Part shown: positions 35,053 through 44,019 of the stretch, in pieces
Position numbering within the stretch: the first letter of the stretch is position 1
How the letters are laid out: the number at the start of each line of letters is the position of its first letter
From: Gillisella taibaishanensis
GTDB taxonomy: Bacteria > Pseudomonadota > Alphaproteobacteria > Rhizobiales > Rhizobiaceae
DNA length: 64,000 bases
NCBI RefSeq assembly: GCF_001938985.1
Contig: NZ_MKIN01000023.1
Coordinates: 308,056-372,055 of the forward strand
Direction of reading: 5' to 3'
The notes under the pieces: model-generated
Told to the model about the DNA's origin: nothing
Database searches by the model: none
What the model saw: the letters and a program-made list of their open reading frames with translations, nothing else
Translations under genes and position numbers: made by a program

Positions 35053-38000
35053 TTGACTTCGCAACCCATGATCTTGAGCGGCCGCGGCGTGATTGCTGTG
35101 CTGGGGCCGACCAATACGGGCAAAACCCATTATGCCATCGAGCGCATGGTTGCCCATGGATCGGGAATGATCGGTCTGCCTTTGCGTCTTCTGGCGCGGG
35201 AAGTCTATACGAGACTGGTCGAGCGGGTTGGCGCCGCCCATGTGGCGCTGATAACCGGCGAGGAAAAAATCACACCGCCCAAGGCACGCTTTTCCGTCTG
35301 CACGGTCGAGGCCCTGCCGCGGGAAACGAAGCTGCCTTTTGTCGCCATCGACGAGATCCAGCTGGCAGGCGATCTTGAGCGCGGCCATATCTTTACGGAC
35401 AGGCTTTTGCATCTGCGCGGCCGCGAAGAGACCTTGCTGCTGGGGTCTGCGACGATGAAGCCGATCCTGCAGCATCTGCTGCCTGGTGTCACCGTCATCG
35501 AGCGCCCGCGCCTGTCGCAGTTATTCTACGCCGGCCAGAAGAAAATTACCCGCCTGCCGCAACGCACCGCCATCGTCGCCTTTTCTGCCGATGAGGTCTA
35601 TGCGATTGCCGAACTGATCCGTCGCCAGCGTGGCGGTGCTGCGGTCGTGCTCGGTGCACTCAGCCCGCGCACCCGCAATGCCCAGGTCGGCCTCTACCAG
35701 TCCGGCGATGTCGAATATCTCGTAGCCACCGATGCGATCGGCATGGGCCTCAATCTCGACGTCGACCACGTCGCCTTTGCCCAGGACCGCAAGTTCGACG
35801 GCTACCAGTTCCGCAATCTCAATCCCGGAGAACTCGGCCAGATCGCCGGGCGCGCCGGACGACATCTGAAGGACGGCACGTTTGGCGTGACCGGTCAGGT
35901 CGATCCCTTTGATCCGGAACTGGTGGAGCGGTTGCAGAGCCACCAATTCGATGCGGTCAAGGTGCTGCAATGGCGCACCGCCCAATTCGACTTCTCGTCG
36001 ATTGCTAATCTGCGTCACAGCCTTGACGCTGCCCCGAAAGTGGCCGGCTTGGTGCGGGCTCTGCCAGCCATCGACCAGCAGGCCCTAGATTATCTCGCCC
36101 GCTACCCGGAGGTGCAGGACCTTGCCTCGTCTCCGAGCCGCGTCTCGTTGCTGTGGGATGCCTGCGCCCTGCCGGATTATCGGCGCATTACCCCGGCACA
36201 ACATGCCGATCTGATCCTGACCCTCTATGCCGACCTCGCCAAGCGCGGTAGTGTGAACGAGGATTTCATGGCCGAGCAGGTGCACCGCGCCGACCGGACA
36301 GACGGCGAGATCGATACTCTTTCTGCGCGCATTGCGCAGATCCGAACTTGGACTTATGTGTCGAACAGACCCGGCTGGCTTGCCGATCCGACACACTGGC
36401 AAGAAAAGACGCGGGAAATCGAGGATCGATTGTCCGACGCGTTACATGAAAGGTTGACGAAACGCTTTGTTGATCGCAGGACATCTGTGCTCATGAAGCG
36501 CTTGAGAGAGAATGCGATGCTGGAAGCTGAAATCAGTGTAAACGGTGATGTCTTTGTTGAAGGGCATCACGTGGGTCAACTCTCCGGATTCCGGTTTACG
36601 CCGATTTCGGGAACAGAGGGGCCGGATGCCAAGGCGGTACAAACCGCAGCTCAAAAGGCGCTTGGCCTGGAATTCGAAGCGCGTGCCGCTCGGCTGCATG
36701 CCTCCGGCAACAACGATCTGGCGCTGAGTTCAGATGGTCTGGTGCGTTGGCTCGGCGACCCCGTCGCCAGGCTGACAGGCTCCGACCATATTATGCGTCC
36801 GCGCATTCTGCTTCTGGCCGACGACCCGTTGAGCGGCAATGCCCGCGACCACGTCGTCGCCCGCATCGAGCGCTTCGTCAATCACCACATCTCGACGATC
36901 CTGAAGCCGCTCGACGATCTCTCGCGCGCTGAAGATCTGCAGGGCCTGTCAAAGGGCCTGGCGTTCCAGCTTGTCGAAAGCCTCGGCGTGCTGTTCCGCC
37001 GCGACGTGACCGAAGAGGTCAAGTCGCTGGATCAGGACGCACGCGCCTCCATGCGCCGTTACGGTGTGCGCTTCGGAGCCTACCATATCTTCATGCCGGC
37101 CCTGCTGAAGCCCGCTCCGGCGGAACTCATCACCCTCCTTTGGGCATTGAAGAACGACGGCCTGGACAAGCCCGGCTACGGCGACCTCATTCCAGTGCTG
37201 GCCGCCGGCCGCACCTCTGTCGTCACCGACCCGGCCTTCGAGCGCAATTTCTACAAGCTCGCCGGCTTCCGGTTCCTCGGCAAGCGTGCCGTGCGTATCG
37301 ACATCCTCGAGCGGCTTGCCGATCTCATCCGCCCGCTGCTGCACTGGAAGCCCGGCACGTCGCCGCGTCCTGATGGTGCCTATGACGGCCGCCGTTTCAC
37401 GACAACGACCGCCATGCTCTCCATTCTCGGCGCCACGCCTGACGATATGGAAGAAATCCTGAAGGGCCTCGGCTACCGCGCCGACGCAGTGAAGGCGGAA
37501 GAAGCCCAGGCATTCCTCGGCGCTCAGGGCGGAACGGAAAAGACAGACGGCGAATCTGTTGCCCCTGAGGCCGCCGCGACGGAGGCCGCTGTCGAGACGG
37601 CTGCTCATGACGATGCGGATGCATCGGATGAGGCCTCCGCCTCGGACACTCCTGCTGAAACATCTGGTGAAGCACCGCAGGACGATGCCGCCGCTCAGCC
37701 AGCCGAAGCTGCCACCACAGCCGCGCCTTCTGCAGACCTGTTGGCCAATCCAGACGTGCCGGCTGAACCGAAGCCCGTTCTGCTCTGGCGCCCAGGTGGC
37801 CGCAACGACAATCAGCGTCCGGGACAACGCTCTGGCGAGCGTCCTGCCGGACAGCGCCAAGGCGGACGTCCGCCGCAGGGCGAGCGCCGTGCGCCTGGCG
37901 CAAACCGGCCTGCTGAAGGTGAACAGAAGACCGAGGGTCGCAGCGAAGGCGGACGTGACCGTGACGACAAGCGCAATGATCAGCGCCGCGACGGTGGCCA

Positions 38001-38199
38001 TCACGGCAAGCCACGCGACCGTGACGGCAATCGCGACAAGAACGCCCACCGTGACGATCGTGGCCCGCGTCAGGATCGCGATGCAAAGCCGTCGCAGCCG
38101 CAGCGCTTCGAGGCCAAGCCCCCACGCAAGGAAAAGGCCATCGATCCGGATTCGCCTTTCGCCAAACTCGCTGCTCTCAAGGAGCAGATGAAGAAGTAA
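35053..38199 (+). CDS. SUV3-like superfamily II RNA/DNA helicase with long disordered tail
   Basis: A protein of about 1,048 residues. The N-terminal helicase core shows Walker A GPTNTGKTHYAIERM, the DExH-box-like AIDEIQLAGDLERGH, GSATMKPIL, and motifs V and VI in LVATDAIGMGLNLDVDHVAF and GELGQIAGRAGRH. This is the SUV3 pattern (mitochondrial degradosome helicase). After about residue 800 comes a low-complexity tail, first Ala/Glu/Asp-rich (37500-37740), then Arg/Gly/Asp/Gln-rich (37800-38110), probably an RNA-binding disordered region. Start: the open frame reaches a GTG at 35011, but a TTG at 35053 with GGAG six bases upstream fits better. The S4 gene starts three bases after its stop. Confidence 0.88.
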   Translation: MTSQPMILSGRGVIAVLGPTNTGKTHYAIERMVAHGSGMIGLPLRLLAREVYTRLVERVGAAHVALITGEEKITPPKARFSVCTVEALPRETKLPFVAIDEIQLAGDLERGHIFTDRLLHLRGREETLLLGSATMKPILQHLLPGVTVIERPRLSQLFYAGQKKITRLPQRTAIVAFSADEVYAIAELIRRQRGGAAVVLGALSPRTRNAQVGLYQSGDVEYLVATDAIGMGLNLDVDHVAFAQDRKFDGYQFRNLNPGELGQIAGRAGRHLKDGTFGVTGQVDPFDPELVERLQSHQFDAVKVLQWRTAQFDFSSIANLRHSLDAAPKVAGLVRALPAIDQQALDYLARYPEVQDLASSPSRVSLLWDACALPDYRRITPAQHADLILTLYADLAKRGSVNEDFMAEQVHRADRTDGEIDTLSARIAQIRTWTYVSNRPGWLADPTHWQEKTREIEDRLSDALHERLTKRFVDRRTSVLMKRLRENAMLEAEISVNGDVFVEGHHVGQLSGFRFTPISGTEGPDAKAVQTAAQKALGLEFEARAARLHASGNNDLALSSDGLVRWLGDPVARLTGSDHIMRPRILLLADDPLSGNARDHVVARIERFVNHHISTILKPLDDLSRAEDLQGLSKGLAFQLVESLGVLFRRDVTEEVKSLDQDARASMRRYGVRFGAYHIFMPALLKPAPAELITLLWALKNDGLDKPGYGDLIPVLAAGRTSVVTDPAFERNFYKLAGFRFLGKRAVRIDILERLADLIRPLLHWKPGTSPRPDGAYDGRRFTTTTAMLSILGATPDDMEEILKGLGYRADAVKAEEAQAFLGAQGGTEKTDGESVAPEAAATEAAVETAAHDDADASDEASASDTPAETSGEAPQDDAAAQPAEAATTAAPSADLLANPDVPAEPKPVLLWRPGGRNDNQRPGQRSGERPAGQRQGGRPPQGERRAPGANRPAEGEQKTEGRSEGGRDRDDKRNDQRRDGGHHGKPRDRDGNRDKNAHRDDRGPRQDRDAKPSQPQRFEAKPPRKEKAIDPDSPFAKLAALKEQMKK

Positions 38200-38202
38200 G
38201 CC

Positions 38203-38604
38203 ATGAGCCAGGAACAGCCACTCGCCGGAGCCTCGCAAAGGATCGACAAGTGGCTGTTCTTCGCGCGGATTTTCAAATCGCGCACGCTTGCCCAGCAGCA
38301 TATCGTCTCAGGCCGCGTCAAAGTTAATGGCAAGGCGGCCCGTCAGCCTAGCGCCAACCTGCGCCCGGGCGACAAGCTCGAGATAACTCTTCTCAATCGA
38401 GATCTGGTCTTGATAGTCCGGGAGCCGGGCAGCCATCGTGGCCCGTATGAGCAGGCGAAGCTGCTCTATGAAGACCAGTCACCGCCACCACCGCCCCGCG
38501 ACACGCTCACGCCTTTCGAACAGGCGCAACGATTGCCCGGCGCCGGCAGACCGACAAAGCGCGAGCGCCGCCAACTCGACCGGTTGATGGATAGCGAGGA
38601 CTGA
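38203..38604 (+). CDS. S4-domain RNA-binding protein (Hsp15-like)
   Basis: A 133-residue protein with an S4 RNA-binding fold: RIDKWLFFARIFKSRTLAQQ then VSGRVKVNGKAARQPSANLR and PGDKLEI. A charged C-terminal tail ends KRERRQLDRLMDSED. It resembles heat-shock protein 15, which handles stalled 50S subunits with attached nascent chain. It follows the SUV3-like helicase by three bases, so both are probably translated from one message and may act on the same RNA or ribosomal substrates (inference). Confidence 0.9.
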   Translation: MSQEQPLAGASQRIDKWLFFARIFKSRTLAQQHIVSGRVKVNGKAARQPSANLRPGDKLEITLLNRDLVLIVREPGSHRGPYEQAKLLYEDQSPPPPPRDTLTPFEQAQRLPGAGRPTKRERRQLDRLMDSED

Positions 38605-38890
38605 ACCTATCCTAAGGGAACGCTTGCGGCAGGGATGCGTCAATCTCAATGCCTATATTCCCACCTCACTGGTACGCTTGCAGACGAACCAATCGCGACA
38701 GGAAAAAATCGATCGCTTAGCGCGAAAGATCAGGATGTTTTATCCTTGCTAACAGGGCAGGAAAGCAGTAGCTCACTGCCCTTGTGGAAAAGCCAATGCG
38801 GGATGCGTCAAAGCGCTTTTTTCGCTTGTCTGGATCCGTTCTGTCAGATCCGGCGCCGTCCTGGCCATCGAGAGATTTCTGGAGTACCGC

Positions 38891-39229
38891 ATGACGTATA
38901 TCGTGACTGACAACTGCGTACGCTGCAAATATACAGATTGCGTGGAAGTATGCCCGGTCGACTGTTTCTACGAAGGCGAGAACTTTCTAGCCATCAATCC
39001 CGATGAATGCATCGACTGCGGTGTCTGCGAACCCGAATGTCCAGCCGAGGCGATCAAGCCGGATACGGAACCGGGCCTCGACAAGTGGCTGAAGATCAAT
39101 GCCGACTATGCCAAAATCTGGCCGAACATCACCACCAAGCGTGACGCTCTGCCCGAGGCCAAGGAAATGGATGGCGTCGAAGGCAAGTTCGAACTGTATT
39201 TCTCGGAAAAGCCCGGCGCCGGCGATTGA
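38891..39229 (+). CDS. fdxA: 7Fe ferredoxin FdxA
   Basis: A 112-residue soluble electron carrier with one [3Fe-4S] and one [4Fe-4S] cluster. Cysteines are at 9, 12, 17, 21 and 25 ([18 protein letters not shown]) and at 40, 43, 46 and 50 ([19 protein letters not shown]). The spacing around C9-C17 is that of the Azotobacter FdI type, where the first cluster loses one iron. A C-terminal extension of about 50 residues completes the family length. The 286 bases upstream hold no other gene I can support. Confidence 0.95.
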   Translation: MTYIVTDNCVRCKYTDCVEVCPVDCFYEGENFLAINPDECIDCGVCEPECPAEAIKPDTEPGLDKWLKINADYAKIWPNITTKRDALPEAKEMDGVEGKFELYFSEKPGAGD

Positions 39230-39859
39230 GCCCCCTACAGTTCTCTTGCGACAAAATGACGGTGAGGGTTCAGGCGGACCCACGCAAGTAAATGTGATCG
39301 AGCCCCGATGCTTTTCCCGGAATTGCTCTCAGCTTACCGGGAAGGGCATCATTCATCCTGTCTTTTTTAAATGGGCTGCCATGCATTTTCCGGGCATGAT
39401 CGAAGCTGCGACGCACGACGGGTGGCGGGAGACGACGCACCACCGTAACGCGACTCCAAAAAATATCCTTTTCATTCAAACGGTTACGTCCATCTGCCCG
39501 CTTCGAGTCTAACCGATGAAACTCTCGGGCAAATTTGAGGCAATAAGAAGAACAGTTTTGCTCGTCAAGCGGCCGCATAGCAGCAAAACATTGATTTCCT
39601 CACTTTTTTATGTTAAGCCTATAGAACTGATCCACTCGTGAGGGCATCCGCATGCCCAAACTTATCGCGAAAGTCGAAAAATCCTCGAAAGTAATGTTTG
39701 TGACACGCAAACCGCACCGGTTCTGTCGCTGATTTGCTTTCTGTCGTTTGATCGTAACTGGATCAGCATGGAGTCACCCGACGGTTCCCCCGTCTTATCC
39801 GGGTCTAGCGGCCTGGGGTCGGCTGTCGCCGATACAGTAACAGGGAGTTTTTAGAGCGA
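39230..39859. other. 630-base intergenic region before carD
   Basis: A long gap for such a compact region. A 102-codon minus-strand open frame (39270-39578) has no ribosome site and no recognisable protein, so I leave it out. AT-rich segments around 39590-39640 could hold the carD promoter, which leaves a transcribed leader of up to about 200 bases. GTTCCCCCGTCTTATCCGGG and nearby sequence form no clear hairpin series. No RNA gene is recognised. Confidence 0.45.
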
Positions 39860-40429
39860 ATGACGACCCAGCAGAAAAAATCCTCGACACGTCAGGGCTT
39901 CAAGACTGGTGAAGCGATTGTTTATCCGGCACACGGCGTCGGAACGATCACCGCCATCGAGGAGCAGGAAGTCGCAGGCATGAAGCTAGAGCTTTTTGTA
40001 ATCGATTTCGATAAGGATAAAATGCGTCTCAAGGTGCCTGTCACCAAAGCTGTCGCAATCGGCATGCGTAAACTTTCTGAGACCGATTTCGTAGAGCGCG
40101 CTTTGAAGGTGGTACAGGGTAAGGCACGCGTCAAGCGGACCATGTGGTCGCGCCGTGCCCAGGAATATGATGCAAAGATCAATTCCGGCGACCTGATTTC
40201 CATCGCCGAAGTGGTCCGCGATCTCTATCGCGCCGAGCATCAGCCGGAACAGTCCTATTCCGAACGCCAGCTTTACGAAGCAGCGCTGGATCGCATGGCG
40301 CGTGAAATCGCCGCCGTCAACAAGATGTCGGAAACCGAAGCCGTTCGGCTGGTGGAAGTCAATCTTGCCAAGGGTCCGAAGCGCGGCAAGTCCGTGGAAG
40401 AGGACGAGGCACAGGAAGAAGCCGCGTAA
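39860..40429 (+). CDS. carD: CarD-family transcription regulator
   Basis: A 189-residue CarD/CdnL protein that binds the RNA polymerase beta subunit and stabilises open promoter complexes. The N-terminal RNAP-interacting Tudor-like domain covers about residues 12-70 (GEAIVYPAHGVGTITAIEEQ and LELFVIDFDKDKMRLKVPV). The helical C-terminal domain includes TMWSRRAQEYDAKINSGD and LYRAEHQPEQSYSERQLYE, which contacts promoter DNA near the -10 region in homologues. The acidic tail EDEAQEEAA is common in rhizobia. A strong terminator follows. Confidence 0.95.
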   Translation: MTTQQKKSSTRQGFKTGEAIVYPAHGVGTITAIEEQEVAGMKLELFVIDFDKDKMRLKVPVTKAVAIGMRKLSETDFVERALKVVQGKARVKRTMWSRRAQEYDAKINSGDLISIAEVVRDLYRAEHQPEQSYSERQLYEAALDRMAREIAAVNKMSETEAVRLVEVNLAKGPKRGKSVEEDEAQEEAA

Positions 40430-40447
40430 TCGGCACATTCCAAGCAT

Positions 40448-40477
40448 AAAAAAAGCCCGGCAGTGCCGGGTTTTTTT
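40448..40477 (+). terminator. Rho-independent terminator of carD
   Basis: Seven A, CCCGG, CAGTG loop, CCGGG and seven T. Confidence 0.9.
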
Positions 40478-40538
40478 ATGTCTGTTGAGCGCTCTATGTG
40501 CAGTGGAGAGTTCGGACGTAACGCCCATGAGCTGGCGC

Positions 40539-42269
40539 TTAAAACAGCGCGTCAGCAAACAGCTGCTCGTCATCCTGAACGCCGCTGGACTGTTGTGACG
40601 ATCCGGTGTCCACCTCGCCGTGCAGAGGCAGGAAGCGCAGATGAATGTCGCGCTCCTGAGCCATCGTATAGATCGCGTAGATTTTCTGGCTGAGCGGCTG
40701 GGCAGCGGCAGGAATGGCAGGAGGCGATGACATACCCCCTCTCGCCCGATCGGCGATCGCCAGGCAATCGTGCAGGAGTCCGCCAAGTTCGCCGTCAAAA
40801 TCCAGCTTGGTAACGGCAGCACTAATACGGCTGAATACTAGCTGGCCTTCAGAGCCGAAAGTTTCCAGCCCCTTTTCCATATCAGCAGCAACGGTGCGGA
40901 TCGAATCGAGTGCGAGGTTGAGCGGCTCATGAATATGGTTGATGTCGTCGCTGTCGTCCCGCGTCAGCATTGCCGTCGCCTCTTCCACGAAGCGCATGTC
41001 CTCGACAATGGCGTCAGCCGGGGTTTCCAGCTTGGCGGCGAAGGTGCGCAGCTCGCCGCTGACGACATTGACGGAACGGCCGGCGTCGCCGAGACGCGAG
41101 CAGCGCAGGTTGGAATTCAACGCCATATAGTGAATGTCTGTTTTGATCGAGCGGATCGTCTCGATACCCTCCTGCAGCGCCTGTGCCGACTGGGTAACGG
41201 AGCTGACGAAGGAGTCGGACTCATGGCTACGATCCTGGACCCGGGTCGAAAGGGCGCAGGCATGGCTGATATCGCTTTCCATCCGCCGCAGCAGGCTGCG
41301 GTCGTTGTCGCCGCCCGACTGGTTCAACTCGTCGCGCAGGGACAGAACCCGGGCTGCATCGCTGGTGAAACTGGACATATTGGCCGAAATCGACGAGCAC
41401 TTCTGCCGGAAGTCGTCAAGCGACTCCTGCAACTGGGCGTGAGCGAGATGGCGTACGGCTTGGCGCAGGGCATCAATCTCCGCGGGATCGCGTAGAATAC
41501 CTTGCGCCAGAAAATCCTCCAGATACTCAAAGCCGCTCTGAATATGTTCAATCCGCTGCCGGGTAATATCGCCGATCTGCAGTGCCGAGAGCACGGTGGC
41601 AATCTTGCCCTGGATCGCCCGCGTCAGGCTTTTCACCTCGTTGGCGATACCGGTCATCACTTTATGCTGTGAGGCCAGCTGATCGGAACTTGACGTCAGG
41701 GATGTCACGATCGCCGGAATGGTATTGCGGAAATCCGAAAGAATGCCGTCGGAAAACGCCCTGGCAGTATCGAGCTGCCCGCGCATGTCAGCCAATTGCG
41801 TGGCAAACCGATCAATTTCTTCGGCACCGGACTGGATGCGCTCGCGGATTTCATCGGCAAAGCCCGAGAACTCGGCAAGTCCGGCACCGGTTATCTTCAC
41901 CGTGATTGCAAAGGTTCTGAGATAGCGGATGGTTTCGCGCATTTCCTCGACATGCGCATAGGTCGAGGCGCAGAGATCGGAAATCTGGCTGAAGGAATCC
42001 TGGCGTGCCGTAGCGCGGGCCGGCAGCAGTGCAAGATCCGCAACGGTCTTGCGCAGGCCCTGCACGGTTTCGGTGGTGGTCTTGCCGTCGAGAACGCCGG
42101 TCAACTGGTCAAGACTATCCACGAGGCTACCGAGATTTTCCATGACCGAAACCAGCACTGCGCCACCGTCAAGGAAGGACTTCTCGATGCGGGAATGGGC
42201 GCTCGAGAGCTTCACTTCGAAATCGGAGTGCTGATTGCCGGTCGAATGAGCCTTGGAAACTGGACGCAC
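40539..42269 (-). CDS. Soluble MCP-like coiled-coil protein with CheZ-like segment
   Basis: A 576-residue, almost wholly helical protein without membrane segment or HAMP domain. Around residue 380 it has a sequence like the MCP hairpin tip, IKTDIHYMALNSNLRCSRLG followed by DAGRSVNVVSGELRTFAAKL, but with non-standard residues at positions that bind CheA/CheW in true receptors. Around residue 230, LSALQIGDITRQRIEHIQ resembles the CheZ phosphatase helix (LQFQDxTxQxI). The remainder is coiled coil rich in Ser, Gln and Asp. I infer a role near chemotaxis or two-component signalling, but no family name can be assigned with certainty. Start is GTG at 42269 with AGG seven bases before. No che gene is adjacent. 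Confidence 0.75.
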   Translation of the reverse strand: MRPVSKAHSTGNQHSDFEVKLSSAHSRIEKSFLDGGAVLVSVMENLGSLVDSLDQLTGVLDGKTTTETVQGLRKTVADLALLPARATARQDSFSQISDLCASTYAHVEEMRETIRYLRTFAITVKITGAGLAEFSGFADEIRERIQSGAEEIDRFATQLADMRGQLDTARAFSDGILSDFRNTIPAIVTSLTSSSDQLASQHKVMTGIANEVKSLTRAIQGKIATVLSALQIGDITRQRIEHIQSGFEYLEDFLAQGILRDPAEIDALRQAVRHLAHAQLQESLDDFRQKCSSISANMSSFTSDAARVLSLRDELNQSGGDNDRSLLRRMESDISHACALSTRVQDRSHESDSFVSSVTQSAQALQEGIETIRSIKTDIHYMALNSNLRCSRLGDAGRSVNVVSGELRTFAAKLETPADAIVEDMRFVEEATAMLTRDDSDDINHIHEPLNLALDSIRTVAADMEKGLETFGSEGQLVFSRISAAVTKLDFDGELGGLLHDCLAIADRARGGMSSPPAIPAAAQPLSQKIYAIYTMAQERDIHLRFLPLHGEVDTGSSQQSSGVQDDEQLFADALF

Positions 42270-42367
42270 GAATTCACCTCACATAAGCGATAGAGGTGCA
42301 CTTTAGCTTCAATTCAAGAATGACAGGTAAATTCCAAAGCGCATTTCATAAAATTTGAAGCAGCAAC

Positions 42368-42398
42368 GAAGGCCCGCCACAACCTGCAGCAGGCCTTC
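42368..42398 (-). terminator. Possible terminator after the DUF1737 gene
   Basis: GAAGGCC and GGCCTTC form the stem around a 17-base loop. On the minus strand only a weak T-rich end follows, so the call is tentative. Confidence 0.5.
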
Positions 42399-42405
42399 CA
42401 TTTTA

Positions 42406-42612
42406 TTATTGCTCGCCGAGCTTCATCGACGGATCGTAATCCTTGCCTTCGACCGTCTTGACCACTGCCTGACCGCAAAAGGTCTGGTTTGCTGCTGCAT
42501 TAAAAGTCAGGCTCGGTGAGCCATGCAATTCCCAGCCCTTGTTGAGCGCATCGGTAACCCGGTGGCAGAAGCTGGAATCATCAGGGCCGGTAATAAAACG
42601 ATAAACCTTCAT
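42406..42612 (-). CDS. DUF1737-family small protein
   Basis: A 68-residue protein with the DUF1737 pattern: MKVYRFITGPDDSSFCHRVT, then ALNKGWELHGSPSLTFNA and GQAVVK. These proteins have no known function and often act as small cytosolic proteins in rhizobia. The ATG at 42612 is preferred over one three codons upstream because GAGAGG is correctly spaced only for the later one. Confidence 0.85.
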   Translation of the reverse strand: MKVYRFITGPDDSSFCHRVTDALNKGWELHGSPSLTFNAAANQTFCGQAVVKTVEGKDYDPSMKLGEQ

Positions 42613-42644
42613 CAGGCGCATCCTCTCTCGTTTGAAGTTTCAGT

Positions 42645-43520
42645 TTATGGGTGGGGCAAAAGCGATAATCGCGACAGAAGCCGCTCAGCCTGCTCGGCAT
42701 GGAGCCGTTCTATCATCTGTCCCGCATGATTGATGACATTGAGACCGCTGGCCTCCGGCGCGGCAAACGCGGCGACGATGGCGCGTGCCTCTGATATTTC
42801 TGCCTCGGAAGGGCCAAACTGCCGATTGGAAGCGTCGATCTGGGCCGGGTGGATCAGCATCTTCCCATCAAAGCCCATTGATCGTCCCTGGCTGCACTCG
42901 TCCTCAAAGGCTTCGAGATCGCGAAAATCGTTAAAGACGGCATCGATGACATCCAGGTTATAAGCACGCGCGGCAAGAACCACCTGCATCAGCCAAGGAA
43001 CCAGGAAGGTGCGGCCGGGTGTGGCAGGCACCCTGGTCTCCTTGCGCAGATCATTGAGACCGACCACCAGACACTCCAGGCCAAGCCCTGCCCCTTCGCC
43101 GGCAAGCCGCGCCACATCGAGCACTGCCTTTGGCGTCTCAATCATCGCCCACAAAGCTGGCTTTTCACCGGCACCAGCCCGAAGCGATGCCAATTCGTCC
43201 ACCCGCTCCGTCTTCGGCAACAGCACAGCATCCGGACCTATGGACGCAACAAGAGCCAGATCCTCGGAGAACCAAGGGCTATCGCTGCCATTGATGCGGA
43301 TGATTGCTTCACGGCCCTTCAAATCGGCGTGTTGCAAGAGCTGGTACAGATTGTCGCGTGCGTCCGCCTTGCTATCGGCTGCAACCGAATCCTCAAGGTC
43401 GAAAATGATCCCATCACAATCGAGCGAAACCGATTTTTCCAATGCTCGCCGGTTGATAGCGGGAACGCTGAGCAACGAGCGACGAAGACGCTGAGGACGG
43501 TCGATCGGCTTGGACGGCAT
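42645..43520 (-). CDS. HpcH/HpaI-family CoA ester lyase (CitE-like)
   Basis: A 291-residue TIM-barrel enzyme of the citrate lyase beta / malyl-CoA lyase group. Key stretches are RRSLLSVPAINRRALEKS, DGIIFDLEDSVAADSKADAR with the metal-binding region, REAIIRINGSDSPWFSEDL with the conserved arginine, and LWAMIETPKAVLD with the catalytic glutamate. GFDGKMLIHPAQID follows near the end. Members cleave malyl-CoA or beta-methylmalyl-CoA or hydrolyse malyl-CoA; the specific substrate is not clear. It is not accompanied by citrate lyase alpha or gamma subunits. Confidence 0.88.
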   Translation of the reverse strand: MPSKPIDRPQRLRRSLLSVPAINRRALEKSVSLDCDGIIFDLEDSVAADSKADARDNLYQLLQHADLKGREAIIRINGSDSPWFSEDLALVASIGPDAVLLPKTERVDELASLRAGAGEKPALWAMIETPKAVLDVARLAGEGAGLGLECLVVGLNDLRKETRVPATPGRTFLVPWLMQVVLAARAYNLDVIDAVFNDFRDLEAFEDECSQGRSMGFDGKMLIHPAQIDASNRQFGPSEAEISEARAIVAAFAAPEASGLNVINHAGQMIERLHAEQAERLLSRLSLLPHP

Positions 43521-43634
43521 GACAATACGCCTCTTGGTTGTTTTCTCTTGGCTGCGGCAGCCCGTTGCGACCTCAATAACTCTTGTAAAGCGCCAGGAGA
43601 AGCCCCACCTTGCTACCGTGAAAGGAACAAGATC

Positions 43635-43871
43635 ATGCAGAATCTTCGTGCTCTCGGATTGCTTGGCCTCGGCATCATTGCTTTGACGGCAGCAGCCATA
43701 CTGACCTTCTCTCTGACCTTCGTCTTCGGAGCCGTCTTGACGGCAACGCTCGCCTGGCGCGCGCTTACGCTAAAGCCTAAACCGGTCCCGGTGCATGCTC
43801 GCAAGCGCAGCAGCGAAGAGCAGCCCGTGCGGATCTGGAACGACGGACGCGGCACGATCATCGACATGTGA
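43635..43871 (+). CDS. Small membrane protein (78 aa), conserved in appearance
   Basis: A short protein with one or two hydrophobic helices ([19 protein letters not shown] then [19 protein letters not shown]), followed by a basic tail with [13 protein letters not shown] and the ending [19 protein letters not shown] stands eight bases before its ATG. The longer open frame that includes it begins inside the neighbouring gene on the other strand. I do not recognise a family. Confidence 0.7.
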   Translation: MQNLRALGLLGLGIIALTAAAILTFSLTFVFGAVLTATLAWRALTLKPKPVPVHARKRSSEEQPVRIWNDGRGTIIDM

Positions 43872-44019
43872 GTGGCAGCATGGCACGGCCCCTCGGTGGC
43901 GGACTGTAGCAGGGCGGCTTCTTCCTTCGAAGTGCCGGCGCCAAGATTCTCCTTCAAATCGGGCTGGTTTTCGGTTATGCGGAAAGCAATTTTATTCAGC
44001 TCCAGTGAAGGTAACACCT

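Noticed and set aside
36949..38301. 450-codon minus-strand frame opposite the helicase tail
   Set aside because: Antisense of a low-complexity Arg/Asp-rich region; no domain or ribosome site.
39270..39578. 102-codon minus-strand frame before carD
   Set aside because: No ribosome site, no recognisable domain, codon pattern unlike the genome.
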